Assembly: GCA_037447655.1 (NCBI GenBank)
Contig: JBBHKE010000997.1
Span: 44,970-108,969, forward strand
DNA: 64,000 bases
Source of the DNA: Zygnema cylindricum
Lineage: Eukaryota > Streptophyta > Zygnematophyceae > Zygnematales > Zygnemataceae
Direction of reading: 5' to 3'
Shown here in pieces: positions 1 to 22,047 of this stretch (position 1 is its first letter; the number at the start of each line of letters is the position of its first letter). The notes below the pieces were generated by a model. That model was not told the origin of the DNA. It did no database searches and saw only the letters and a list, made by a program, of their open reading frames with translations. The translations under genes and the position numbers were made by a program.

Positions 1-1552
1 ACAAAAAAAACAAAAGGTAACAACTATACACAATATTGGTGACCAATGATAAATAATAACAGAGAAAAAATGTTAATTTCAATAACAAATGTTTTTCTCA
101 AATAATTAATGGGAATAAAAAAAAATACTAAAGTAAATATTTTTTAGTAATTTATAGATTCAAATTAGTTACTTTATATGAGGAAATAAAACTATTTCTT
201 TTTATTTTTTATCGTCAACATTTTTTGGAGATTTTTTTTTTCTTTTGTAAACTTTTACATTTTTTTATTTAAAAAAAAAATACTCATTGTACAAACTTAA
301 GTCACCGACCAAAAAAAAAAGGGGAAAGGTCAGAGGCTAAAGGGGGTGAGAGACAGCGAATCGTAAATAAAATTTTCATAGTGTGGTATATTACATTAAA
401 TATAGAGTAGTTTTTCATCTAAATTCTATCCAGTTTTTTGTTTGAAACTTGTATTGCAAATAAATTTATTTATTTTATTAAAAATGAAATGAGTGAGGGG
501 CAAAGAAGGGTTGGAGGGAAAAGGATCCTCGTAAAAAATATAGCATGTAAAAATTATTGCATTTTGTAACACATTATGTTTCCTTCCAATTGTTACAAGA
601 CTTTTTGTGTTGTAGTTGGTAATTATTTATTTTATCATCATATTTTATTCTTTTTAGTTATAAGCAATGGATTATTTTACGTGAAGCAAAGAAAAAAATG
701 CAAAAGTGAGAAAATGAAAGTGGTACCCGTTTATTATTCGTATACATATGTATATGTGAGGCATAATTTAAATAGACATGTGGATTTTGTTTTTCATCTT
801 ACACGATTTTATCCGTGGGAAAGAATTGTGTTTAAAATTCATTTGGACTAAAAAACTTGCATCTAAAAAATGTGCATTTTCCTTTCAAAACTTTCACTTT
901 TTTTTATTTTTATTGGTTTGAAATTTTTTAATTTTGCAATGTGTGGGTAAAAGTTGGAAAATAGCTAAATCCATGTGGTGTAAAACATTGTTATTTGTTT
1001 TTTTTTTTTTTTAATTATTCTCAATTTATTTTTTATTGTTTTGCTTATATTTTTTCGCTGTTTTTTCTTACGGAAGTCATTAAAAGTATAATAACCTGAT
1101 AGAAGTGAATGAGGGAAACCAAAAAAAAAAGTTGCACAAGATAAAGTATAAATATACATTTCGTAATTATCCATAGGCAAATGTATGTATAGGGGAGGTA
1201 TTAGAGAAACGTGTATTTTTTCATTTGAAATTTGACATGATTTGTTATAAAGTTATCGTTTACGCATTATGTTTAGTTTTCAATATACGCTGTTGAAAAT
1301 TAGATATGTTGATTTCAGAGATTTTTATGATTTTTTTTCTCTTTTTTTTTAAACACCAATAAAATTAGTAATAGATTATACAAAAGCAAGAAATGGGCAT
1401 TGGGGTAAAAACAACGAGAAAGGCGGGGGTGCATCCCAAAAATTGTGATTGTATTCGGAAAATTTTAAATTCATATTGTTTGTTTTTCTCTCCATGTTTG
1501 AGTCTTTACAGTTTTTTCTAAAAGTGGTTTTTTTGGATGCGGTGTGTCATAG
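1..1552. other. AT-rich intron, first duplicated unit
   Basis: No coding exon seen. Part of it (about 965-1250) aligns by eye with about 6320-6590 upstream of LRR exon 3, including shared strings such as TGCACAAGATAA and ATGTATGTAT. The opening (about 40-180) resembles about 2520-2640 and 4430-4560 around a TGACCAATGATAAA-like motif. This is one unit of a kilobase-scale tandem repeat that carries the LRR exons. Confidence 0.6.
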
Positions 1553-12832
<11,280 letters not shown>

Positions 12833-13041
12833 GTAAGAACCTGAACGTGGAAGAAATAGAAATAACTGTTGTTGGAACCAATATCGGTCGGAAGCATAAC
12901 AAATGGAGACGACGATAAGTTTAACATACGAAAGTATAACCATTTGAGTAGACAGACGATTCGAGGGATTCATTTGCTTGTTGTAGACGTGGCTTGGATG
13001 TGAAAATGCCAGACGTATTTTGATTGCTAATAACGTTTCAG

Positions 13042-13087
13042 GCTGGACGAGTATCTATTTCTGGCAATTTCTTTTGTTGTTTTGTGA
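13042..13087 (+). CDS. Possible terminal exon of the LRR-EGF gene
   Basis: A branch-like GCTAATAAC lies just before a TTTCAG acceptor. In the phase left by the proline-rich exon, the next bases read KLDEYLFLAISFVVL and then TGA. The short hydrophobic end could be a chance reading. This is the only candidate 3' end I see. Confidence 0.22.
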
Positions 13088-14318
13088 AACTTTTTGCATT
13101 TTCTTTTGTGTTCTTTGTTTATCGTGTGTACGACAGATGCACGAGTATTTTCCAATATATTTGTTTTCGTGATGTTTATCACATATAGTTTATAACATTT
13201 ATTTCTCGGTTTCTATAAGTTTAATCGTATCAATTTTCAACTAGAGGATATTTGTTAAATGGCGTGGGCTTGTCCCCTTTTTCATTTAATTAAGTCTCTA
13301 TATTTTATTTTTATGTGTTTATATGTATGCCTTCAAGTAGTGATCGTGATCAAACACGTCTATTTACAATACGATGGGGAAATGTTTAATTTTGGCCTTT
13401 TATTACGTAAGAACCGTTTATTACGATAGGGAAATGAACTTAAAAGAAGAATACAACATTCGATATTTGTTGCTATTATCTTGAGACAAAAATTGGATGA
13501 AACTGTTGAATATGAAGGAAACTACATGCCGAACAAAATCTTGAATGATTTTTTGGGGGAGGGAGAGAGGGAGAGGGAGAAGGAAAGGAGCATGAGAGGC
13601 AAAGTCGCCCCAGTTTTATCAATACGCAAAAAAATACTGCGAAAACCGAAAGAATTTTGTGTTCCCAGCCCATGAGTTCAATATTACTTCCCAGCCCCAA
13701 CGGTCAGCGCTCCTATTGACAATAAATATAGTGGTGAAATAGAGTGGGGAAATAGAGTGGGAAATCGATAGAGTTCCTAGGGAATTTTATAGACTACCCT
13801 AAAATACATTCTTCAACAATGAAAGTTACGATTGTCGGTAGGAGGTGCAATCAAGGCTTGTGTCGGGATTACAGGATAGATTTTTTTACTATAATAACTA
13901 TACCGATAATAATAGGGTCATAGTCAAGAACGGCATAATGTTATATTGCAATAACTAGCACCATTTGCCACTTATTACAACTTATTATTAATATTTTTTT
14001 TGCAGTTACTATTAATAGAAGTTTTGCATTTACTCACTTCATTCATAATTGAATAGTCTAGACATATATTTTGTTGACACATTTTTCCCCATTAGGATCG
14101 TCCCTGAAAATATACAGTCGTAATGAAGATGTGGTGGGGAAAAATATGAGAGACAAAAACATTGCGATTCGCGGAAACACAATTTCCATTTGCGCCATTA
14201 AAAGCAGCCCCTCTTGTACAATATTTCACATAGAAATAAAGCAACAAAAGTCAACAAGGATGCACACAAGTAACTAAATCTCTGCCCAAAAGAGTTTCAT
14301 ATCATATGATACCCATTT
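13088..14318. other. Intergenic or intron, little visible
   Basis: Mostly AT-rich. A short GA-rich run lies at about 13552-13592. No coding domain recognised. Confidence 0.35.
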
Positions 14319-15153
14319 CATACCTGTTCAATAGCTTTATTTTTCTCAATTATTTGCTTGTTGAGAGATTCCTTCATTTTCTTAAACTCTTCGACCTCTT
14401 TACGAAGCCCAAAGCAATCCTCATTCATTACTGAAGCTTGTTTCCTAGTCCATAGAAATTGCAGTCTGGGATTATTAAAGAATGTTCGAATGTTGTTAAA
14501 GTTTCTTAACGCCCACTTTTTGAGCTTGTGGATTAGACGTTCGTAATTCTTAAATACTCAACAACCACAGCGAAAGAAGTCAATCCAATACCAGGAACTT
14601 CCGAGAGAATTAAGGCTTCTTCACGAGCTTGTTTTAATATGTGGATTTACCTAACTTGGTAATATACATAATGAACTACCTCGTCCTTCTTCAGTAACTT
14701 CCGTCTAGTTTGGCCGACAATGCCTAACAAAGAACAAAATAGAAGTAAAAGAAAAAATCTTAAGAAAGAAACATTTTGGGTTTGAAGGTAAAATGACATA
14801 GTAACTTTTATTGCATGAATATCGCTTTAAAGCATGAAAATGGTGTTTAGGAAACTAAAATTCGCAATGTTTTACGTTCAGTGAAAAAAAATAAAAAGCC
14901 TTAAAACCAATAGGTCGAATTTAAATGCGTGAACAACTACAACTTTAAAAGTTAAAAGGTCTGAAAGAAACGGAAAAAACAAAACAAAGCAATAAACTTT
15001 ATAAAACGAACCTAAAATATTAACTACCAAAATCCAAAGACAAATACAAAAAACATAGTTTCAATACAATTCTGATTCATTTCTCTTACCAAGATCTGTG
15101 ATAATATCCTTTACTTCATTTTCTTTTGCATCAACCAAACATTGGATTGCCGT
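14319..15153 (-). pseudogene. Unrecognised multi-exon - strand gene fragment
   Basis: Two - strand segments have good splice borders and matching phase: 15090-15153 (AIQCLVDAKENEVKDIITDL) and 14651-14723 (IVGQTRRKLLKKDEVVHYVY). Together they read through the junction. A third open segment, about 14324-14545, ends at a CAG/GTATGA donor and encodes a charged stretch (LRKEVEEFKKMKESLNK) that looks like coiled coil, but I found no phase-compatible acceptor for it. I do not recognise the family; it may be a decayed gene or part of an element. Confidence 0.3.
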
Positions 15154-15336
15154 CTCAAATATTAAAAACAAAACCTCAAAAAAAATGACAAAACCACGAG
15201 AAAAAAAAAGGAACACCATTTTGAAATTAAATCTCAAAAACTCAATGTCAAAGGGAATGTTGATTTCTCCAAACCCCAAAGTCAACTCTTGTCTTACAAA
15301 ATACTGAAAAGATGAGGAGAAAAAGGCAGTATTTAT

Positions 15337-15549
15337 TGTTGACGTACAAAAATTGTACCGCTCGATACCCGGTTCCACACTAGAATACCTAATAAAAATG
15401 GATTCACCGGCTACGATATTCGAGCTGGTTGCGCAATGGTTAGCGCATTCACAGCTATAGTGAAAGGTCCCAGGTTCAAATCTTGGCCGGCTCATCATTC
15501 CGTTTAACGGGATTGTCCCTTCTATCCCCCGATTCTACGAATCTTAACA
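15337..15549 (+). repeat. LTR-like block (TGTTGACG...TCTTAACA) with a tRNA-like core
   Basis: 213 bp starting TGTTGAC and ending TTAACA, like the ends of the LTRs at 7.4-9.3 kb but with different sequence. A tRNA-like block sits in its 3' half. No 5-bp target duplication or primer site is seen, so a solo LTR is only a suggestion; a tRNA-derived SINE is the alternative. Confidence 0.4.
15422..15494 (+). promoter_or_regulatory. tRNA-like block (73 nt), second type
   Basis: Acceptor stem GAGCTGG pairs with CCGGCTC (discriminator A). D stem is GCGC/GCGC, anticodon stem TTCAC/GTGAA, T loop TTCAAAT. The cloverleaf is complete, but the anticodon loop AGCTATA has G at position 33 instead of T. A and B boxes are present. 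Probably a tRNA-derived promoter or SINE head; a tRNA pseudogene is possible. Confidence 0.55.
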
Positions 15550-15578
15550 TGTAGAGGAAAAAATAAAACTGAAAACGT

Positions 15579-17088
15579 TTGAACACTTTTTTCTCCTCCG
15601 TCGAAGTTGGAGTATTCCACACGATTTCCACGGTCGCCAAAAAGACCTTTTTGGTCGCCGCCTTATACCATTTCGCCCACCACCTCGTCCACCTTAACAG
15701 TCTCCAAGGTTGCAGCCACGGTCGCAGCCGACCACCACCATTACGTTTCGGGGCAATGTGTCAATACATGGCTCATTTTGCCACAAAAGCACCATTGTTT
15801 GTCTTTATCTGGACATGTAGAAGATCTATGGGCAGATTCCTTACATCGGAAACATATAAAATACCCGTATACTATGGTTTCTAATAAAAAAAAAAAAAAA
15901 ATTAAGACCTCTTTCTCGAGTAGGACCACCACCTCTACAACACCTTTTGTCACCACTACCGCCCATTTTGTCGCGGAGAAAATTAAGGTTCTTGATATCG
16001 GGTGAGATCTTATTTAATGTCCCTACGCTCTTGTACTCTTTTAATGAACAACCTTCTTTTTTTGCATTTTTAAAGTAGTTTGACAGCATATTCATAGGTG
16101 CAATTATCCGTATTTGAAACATTTATTTAAGATAGAATAGATTCTCTGATAATGCATTTAAGAATTCGGTTACTTTATCTTCATCTATGATTACTCTTCA
16201 GTTATTAAATGTTCTATAATTATATTGTACTTCTTCCCAGCTCATTAATAGACTCATAATGTTTGAATTTGAATTGCATGAAATCATTCGAATATTTGTT
16301 TTAATTTGTTTTGATTTTATTTTCCAATTGATTTTCAAAGGCTTTCCAACACTCATGGGCGGATCAATGGGTGAGGAAGTGATCATGAATCGAAGGTGTA
16401 GACGATTGCATAAGACCACCAATAGCTGCTAGGTTCTTTCGTTTCCATATTCCATAAGCATTATGGTCAAAGTACAAGAGCTGCTCTTCTCCAATCACCA
16501 CTTACCTTGGTAGCGTAACACCAATTGAGTCTTCACATTTTTCTTCCAAAATGCATATTTACCACGGTTGAATATGACAGATTTCTTCGATATAGAATAC
16601 AAATGTTTCTGCCCTTTTTCCCTATCTAAATCTTAGTCATCATCGGTAGAATATTTCCCATTTACGATTTCTTTTTTTCGCATCATTATCACCCTCTCCC
16701 CTAGGATTGCCGCCATTTAGATCGGGCTCCGAATTGCCTCGTAACAGATTCAGAATTCTCCAATCAATATCTGTGAATTGGTGACTCTTAAGGGTAAAAA
16801 TCTTGTCGCAAAGAAAACTTAGTCGCTTCTCGTAGATATCGCTTCCTCTATAATTTTCTTGCTTATGGGGATTGGGTGAAAGAGGTACATCAAAGCCGAA
16901 ACTAACATCTATTATAGCTTTAAGAGGATCCGGTGGATCTTTAGTTTCAAAGGCAGTGAAGTAAGATGAGGAAAGAGTGAATGGGTAAGCCTTATTCTTA
17001 TTTCTCCGCCATACTTTTCCCCTCCATGGCAAACACACTTGCCACTTTTCACTAAGAAAGCGGTGCTAAACTTGCTCTGATACCAGTT
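15579..17088 (-). pseudogene. LTR-retrotransposon gag fossil with primer site (- strand)
   Basis: The primer binding site is at 17074-17085 (TGGTATCAGAGC on the - strand), just inside an LTR end near 17088. Downstream on the - strand is a broken gag reading: FNRGKYAFWKK near 16560-16600, a helical stretch near 16200-16300, MFQIRIIAPMNM near 16100, and near 15744-15854 a CFRCKESAHRSSTC zinc knuckle followed by a second Cys-His box (CFCGKMSHVLTHC). The family is Ty1/copia-like gag. The upstream LTR (17089 to about 17330) is not delimited. Confidence 0.6.
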
Positions 17089-17351
17089 GAAACGATTGAT
17101 GAACGAGTGGAATAACAAAAAAAATAATGAAAAAATGGTCAAAATCGAAATTTTATAAATATGGTCGAAGTCTTTTTTTCTTACAATCGACTTTGCTTTT
17201 AGTTTTCGACTCCTCTCTCTTTTACAGTCACTATTCACGTTAATCCGACACGAGGTGATATCGAGCCCGATTAGAGGGGCAACAATCACAATAGAGAGGG
17301 CAATAATGGCGCAAAAATTGAAAATTTTGTAAATGGAAAATTCTATAGATC

Positions 17352-17800
17352 ATGACTCGGATTTGGATGAGGAAGACAGACAAGAAAATTTGTATTTTAT
17401 GTGTGAAAAAATTTGTCATACTCAACGAGAGTAATTATGCATCATGGAAAAAATATATCAATGGCACAGTTAGTGGTATGCCACTTGTGGAAGGTGATGA
17501 TTCGAAAGGAGAAGCTCTCGAATTTTCACCGTATTGCCTAGAAAACATGGAAACGGAGGAACTTGGCGAATATAAGTGGCTTTATGCAATCATGTACTCT
17601 TTCAATTCACCATCACTTCCTCACGCATGGATCCGCCCATGAGTAATGGAAAGACTTAAAATCAATTTGAAAAAAGATGACAAAACAAAAAACAACAAAT
17701 TTTCAATGATTTCGTGCAATTTAATTTCAAACAAAATAAGTGGAAATTATTTCAACTTCAACAAATATTAAAAGAGATAATTGTACTTGTGAATATGCAG
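17352..17800 (+). pseudogene. Inverted second copy of the same gag family
   Basis: LNESNYASWKKYINGTV matches the N-terminal pattern of copia-type gag. The 3' part (about 17605-17735) is an inverted homologue of about 16255-16390: both contain GGATCCGCCCATGAGT or GATCCGCCCATGAGT, then GATTTCRTGCAATT. The two gag copies therefore lie head to head. Confidence 0.55.
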
Positions 17801-18290
17801 TTACAGATCTAAAAAATGTAAAAGCGGAGGTTAATTCATCATATTGGAATTCTACATTCCACTCATACTATTAAACTACTATGTTTAGTTACTTTTCCTT
17901 TCTTGAAAGTTAAGTCTTATAACACTAAGTCTTAAGTATACTACTATAATTCATTTTTTAATACTTGTTATACCTTTTTGTACATATTGTTTCAACGTAG
18001 AAAGATTCCCACTAACTCTTGAATTTATCTAACTAGTAATTTTTTTCCACAACTAGATGTTCTTAGATTAGTTCTACCTTCAATTTCATATGTACCTAGT
18101 TTTGATCTACCTCCATTTTTAAATATTGCGGCTTCAATGTTTGGGTCTTGGTATAAACCTCAAATGTCTCACCGTATTTTATATATTCAACTTAAGTTCA
18201 CGACAACATTTTTTGTATAACAATCTTTTTTGTTTGTTTGCCCATTTTATGTATTTTCTGTCTTGTTTTGTTTTTTTTTTATTCTTCATC

Positions 18291-18690
18291 TTTTTTATGA
18301 CCGCTATCGTATTAGGTTATGGGCCCACGGCTTCAGTCGTGTAAAACACAATTAATACATTTAAATGACATGACTTTTACAACTGTAAGTTTTTAATCAA
18401 GCATTTATTAAACTTTTAGAAATTGTGGGTCTACGTCATTGGAGATGTCTCTTTTCTCCTAGTTGTCTTTTCTCTTTATTTTCTTTTTTAAAGTTTTTTT
18501 TGTCTTTTCCTGTTCATTTATTATAATTTTTTATCTTTCTTATGGTCGTTAGCATATGAGGTTATGGGCCCACCGCTTCAGCCGCGTAAAACACAGTTAA
18601 TAAATTTAAAGGACATGACTTTTACAACTATAAGTTTTTACTCCACCATTTATTTAGCTTTGAAAAATTTTAGGGCCACGTCATAGGAGA
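18291..18690 (+). repeat. Direct repeat of about 150 bp, 245 bp apart
   Basis: Copies at 18291-18450 and 18535-18690 share GGTTATGGGCCCAC, CGTAAAACACA, GACATGACTTTTACAACT and a common ending CGTCAT..GGAGAT. Function unknown; possibly an LTR fragment upstream of the following gag. Confidence 0.55.
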
Positions 18691-18706
18691 TTTCAAAATC
18701 CCAATT

Positions 18707-19324
18707 TTGTCAGCTGAAGATAATGATATTTTTGGCGGCCGCCCAGTTAGCAATCTTTGCGTAGAAAGAAAAAGATTTTGTCACTTTGTTTCGACTTATT
18801 TTGTTATGGTTGGGACGATTGCGAATCTCATACAAAGCGCCACAACAACTAACAAAGAGTGGCTACTTTTATGCGCCGCGTACGAAACTGACAAGTGGCC
18901 GCATCACTTAGTTTTGCGACGAGAATTTATCTTTCTTGAAAAAGATAAGTTTGAGGATATGTTGTTGTTTATCCAAAAAGTGCAATCATATGTTGGTCGC
19001 TTAAAATGCACTAATTATCCTATCACATATGAAAATATGTTTAGCGTGATTTTGGCAAGATTGCTACTCAATTTCAACTCATTTGTTGGCTCAGTGAAAA
19101 AAAATCCGACAAATGTAACCTTACCTCAATTAACTAATCAACTTATTTACGAAGAGGGTAAACATAAATTGAAAATACATGTGACATCATTTGACGCCAT
19201 ATGGCTAACAACCTTTGTTGCAAAAAAATATTTTTCAAGTGCTGCAAAATCTTCCACTTTTTGCAAATATTGCAATGTCATGCCGTATCTTGTTGGCATT
19301 TTTTTTGGTATATTTAGGTATTAG
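18707..19324 (+). pseudogene. Copia gag fragment (UBN2-type), 205 codons open
   Basis: The open stretch contains the hallmark order of copia gag: WLLLCAAYETDKW, HLVLRREFIFLEKDK, FIQKVQSYVGRLKC, NYPITYENMFSVILARLLLN, QLTNQLIYEEGKHK. It ends in a damaged zinc knuckle, FCKYCNVMPYLVG, with Tyr where His is expected. Gag packages element RNA in virus-like particles. No protease or pol follows. Confidence 0.65.
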
Positions 19325-19384
19325 GACGGGCGGCCGCCACACTAATTTGTGTTTGTGTGTTATTTGGGTTTCACAAGGCAAAAC

Positions 19385-19725
19385 ATACTTACATTTCGCG
19401 TTCGCGTCGACCGTACATATTTACATTGTCGTAATTTCGTTCGACGACTTATTTTCGCGTTCGCGTTGACCGTAATATCCCGTAATTTCTACCGACGTCT
19501 TATTGGACCATTCGCGTCTACACCTAAAATTTTACCGTACCTGCATCTCTCGGAATTTCTGTCGACGACAAATTTGATTGTTTCGCGCGAGGGATCATCT
19601 CGGCCGTCGACGCGAAAGCATACCAAATTTCGGAATGTCGCATCCGGACCGTTGACGCGATGTAAAGAAAAACCGACTGTCAATTCTGACAACGCGACGC
19701 GATTGGACAAATTTAAGTCGTGAAA
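19385..19725 (+). repeat. CpG-dense block with degenerate repeats
   Basis: About 340 bp unusually rich in CG within AT-rich surroundings. Loosely repeated strings include TTCGCGTCGACCGTA, CGTAATTTC, TCGACGACTTATT and TTCGCGTTGACCGTA. No open frame with a recognisable domain. Confidence 0.5.
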
Positions 19726-20692
19726 CATTTGGAGGTTCACACATTCACATGTAGATAGGAAGGGTTTTTATCTGTAGGTTATATAGATTTTGTAACGTAG
19801 GGCATAGGATTTCGGCCGCCTATTGGTTGAATCCAAACTAGACGCAGTATATTTGCATAGCACGCTGAAATTTTATTGGTTCGTTTCGCTAGGCGTAGAC
19901 GCAGGTACTTAGAATATTTTAGTTTATTTCCTGCACACAATTTTCACAGTGTAGGAATTTTCGGTGTTAAAGATTTTTTGCAGCCATTCTTTTGTTTGAA
20001 AAATTGTCCAGTCAGCCTAAAGGCGATTTCTGCCTTAGCATGAAGCGTCTAGTTTACTCTTACTTTATCAATCTCTTATAAAGCCCTACATATAAATATT
20101 TACGGCTTCGGCCAAGACCTGCACGGTTTCCCTTCAACACCTTTCGCCTTTTTGAGTGGATTTCGATCGCGATCTCACGACACAAACTTCTTTTCTCGGC
20201 TGTGGCTGAGCTTTAATTATTGTGGAAGTTGCATGTTGGGAATATCATTTTGTTGTTTTTGTTTTCTATAACTGTGTATTCGTTCTATTTGTCTTATACG
20301 CATACTTGGAGTTTGGTTATCTCAAACCTCATAAGTGTTTGGCATATTGGCATTTTCAGTTTTTGTTTGCTTTCTTTTTTGTTTCCATTTTGATTTATTA
20401 TTTTTAAGTCTAATTTCTGATTGACTTCAATAGGATAACTCTTGTAAAGAATAAAATTAGACCGTGGGGTCTAGTGGTCATCCATCGGCATAGTAATCCT
20501 ACACTGTGAAAATTGTCTCTTTTCCCCCTCACTCTTGTTTGTTTTATTTTATTTCAGTTTTCTTATGATTAAAATCTATACTTTCAATTTTCAGTTTACT
20601 ATCCCTAAGTTTTGGAGGCAGTTTGTATCTTTGGATCTGTTTTAAGTATATTTCTTTTTTCAGTTTTAACTACTCTTTTCAGTTTGCTTTTG

Positions 20693-20782
<90 letters not shown>

Positions 20783-22047
20783 TATGTTTTTTATCATTCG
20801 CTTTATAACCCTAAAATATCTCTGTTTTCCGCTTGGTGGATTGTCCTGAAATTGTCAAAGATTGTAGAACTCTTAGTCCATCTAGTTTTCTTTAAGTCTT
20901 TCATTTAGCGTTGTTTTTGAATCTTACTGTTCAACTTTTATCTGATTGAGATTAGACTCACGTAACTATTTCAGCTGGGTCATTTTCAGTTAGAGGTATT
21001 TATCTGTATACTCACTTGGGCATTTTTTTCTTTTATTTTTTTTGTGGAGAGTATTTATCTACAGGATTTGTGAGCGAGGGGTGATCGTGGAGCGGATTAG
21101 AAAGGGAAGCTTTACAAAACACAAGCTTTAGTGATCAGCGGCATTTAACTTTTGACAATCACCAGATTGTTAAAAGTGTTATGTAAGAATCACAATGCTT
21201 TCCTGGTGCAAGCACGTGTTATGATAGTTGGTTGATCGTTAGAGGGAACGAGATTGAAGTCGATTTGCTCAAATCCACTCATATTGAGCATTGTATTTTT
21301 CCAACTTTCCATACTTAATATCTAGCTTTTAGTGGCCTTAGCAGAGTTTACTTTGCTTGGTGTGGAATTTCTTTTTTAAATCTTGCCGTTGGTGGCATTG
21401 GCTAGTTCTTTTGTGGATTGTGTCGCTATAGATCTGCACTTGTGAGTTTTTAGATAGTAAGTTTATTTACTTTTATAGATCTGGCCTTTCGGCCTTGCCC
21501 CCTTGTTTGCGAGTAGAAGGTTTTGGTTTTGGTAATACGGCTTTTTGATATATTTGGCTATGGAGGCCTTGTTAGAGACTGAGTGGCTCATTGGCAATGA
21601 GTGGTGTGGTCTGGCATTTGAAGCATCTCGTATAGATCGATTCGGCTATCTAGTTGTCATTCGGTTTTATCCTTCTTATGCCCACTGATTGGGATAATCT
21701 CTATTATCCTCTCGGAACTATCCGGTCGTCGTCCTCGTTTAGGCCCACGGACTCAGGACCATCAGACTTATGCAATCTTTTTGACCATCTTTCCCAAGAT
21801 ATCTCGGGTCAAATTTCTCTATCAGTTCGATCGTCTCTCACTTCCATATCTTCTTTGTCATTAGTCTCTTCCACACTTTTTTAGGAATAATCTGACCAGA
21901 ATTCCCTTGACGACGTGGATTTCAATTCATTTTTTTTTTGGTTTTTGCAAATTACAAATTTGTTATAAGCCCCCTCCATCCCATTAATGGACATGGGCTT
22001 ACACATCCGAGAAGGGGGTCAGCTTTTTTTCTATTTTTTCAAGGAAT
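19726..22047. other. Non-coding stretch, possible LTR/5' leader of the next element
   Basis: Apart from the (TA)n run, no gene is recognised. TATA-like motifs (TATAAATATT near 20090, TATATAGATT near 19780) could belong to an LTR, but I could not delimit one. Confidence 0.35.
20694..20779. repeat. (TA)n microsatellite
   Basis: About 40 uninterrupted TA dinucleotides. Confidence 0.95.

Noticed and set aside
15422-15494. Functional tRNA gene with a 73-nt cloverleaf
   Set aside because: All stems pair, but the anticodon loop has G at position 33. I keep it as tRNA-like only.
18732-19342. Two GGCGGCCGCC (NotI-type) sites flanking the copia gag, suggesting a vector insert
   Set aside because: The gag and both flanks look like genomic element DNA, no vector sequence is seen, and a third CGGCCGCC lies at 19813.
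20612-20908. Tyr-Ile repeat protein
   Set aside because: Pure (TA)n microsatellite translated in frame.
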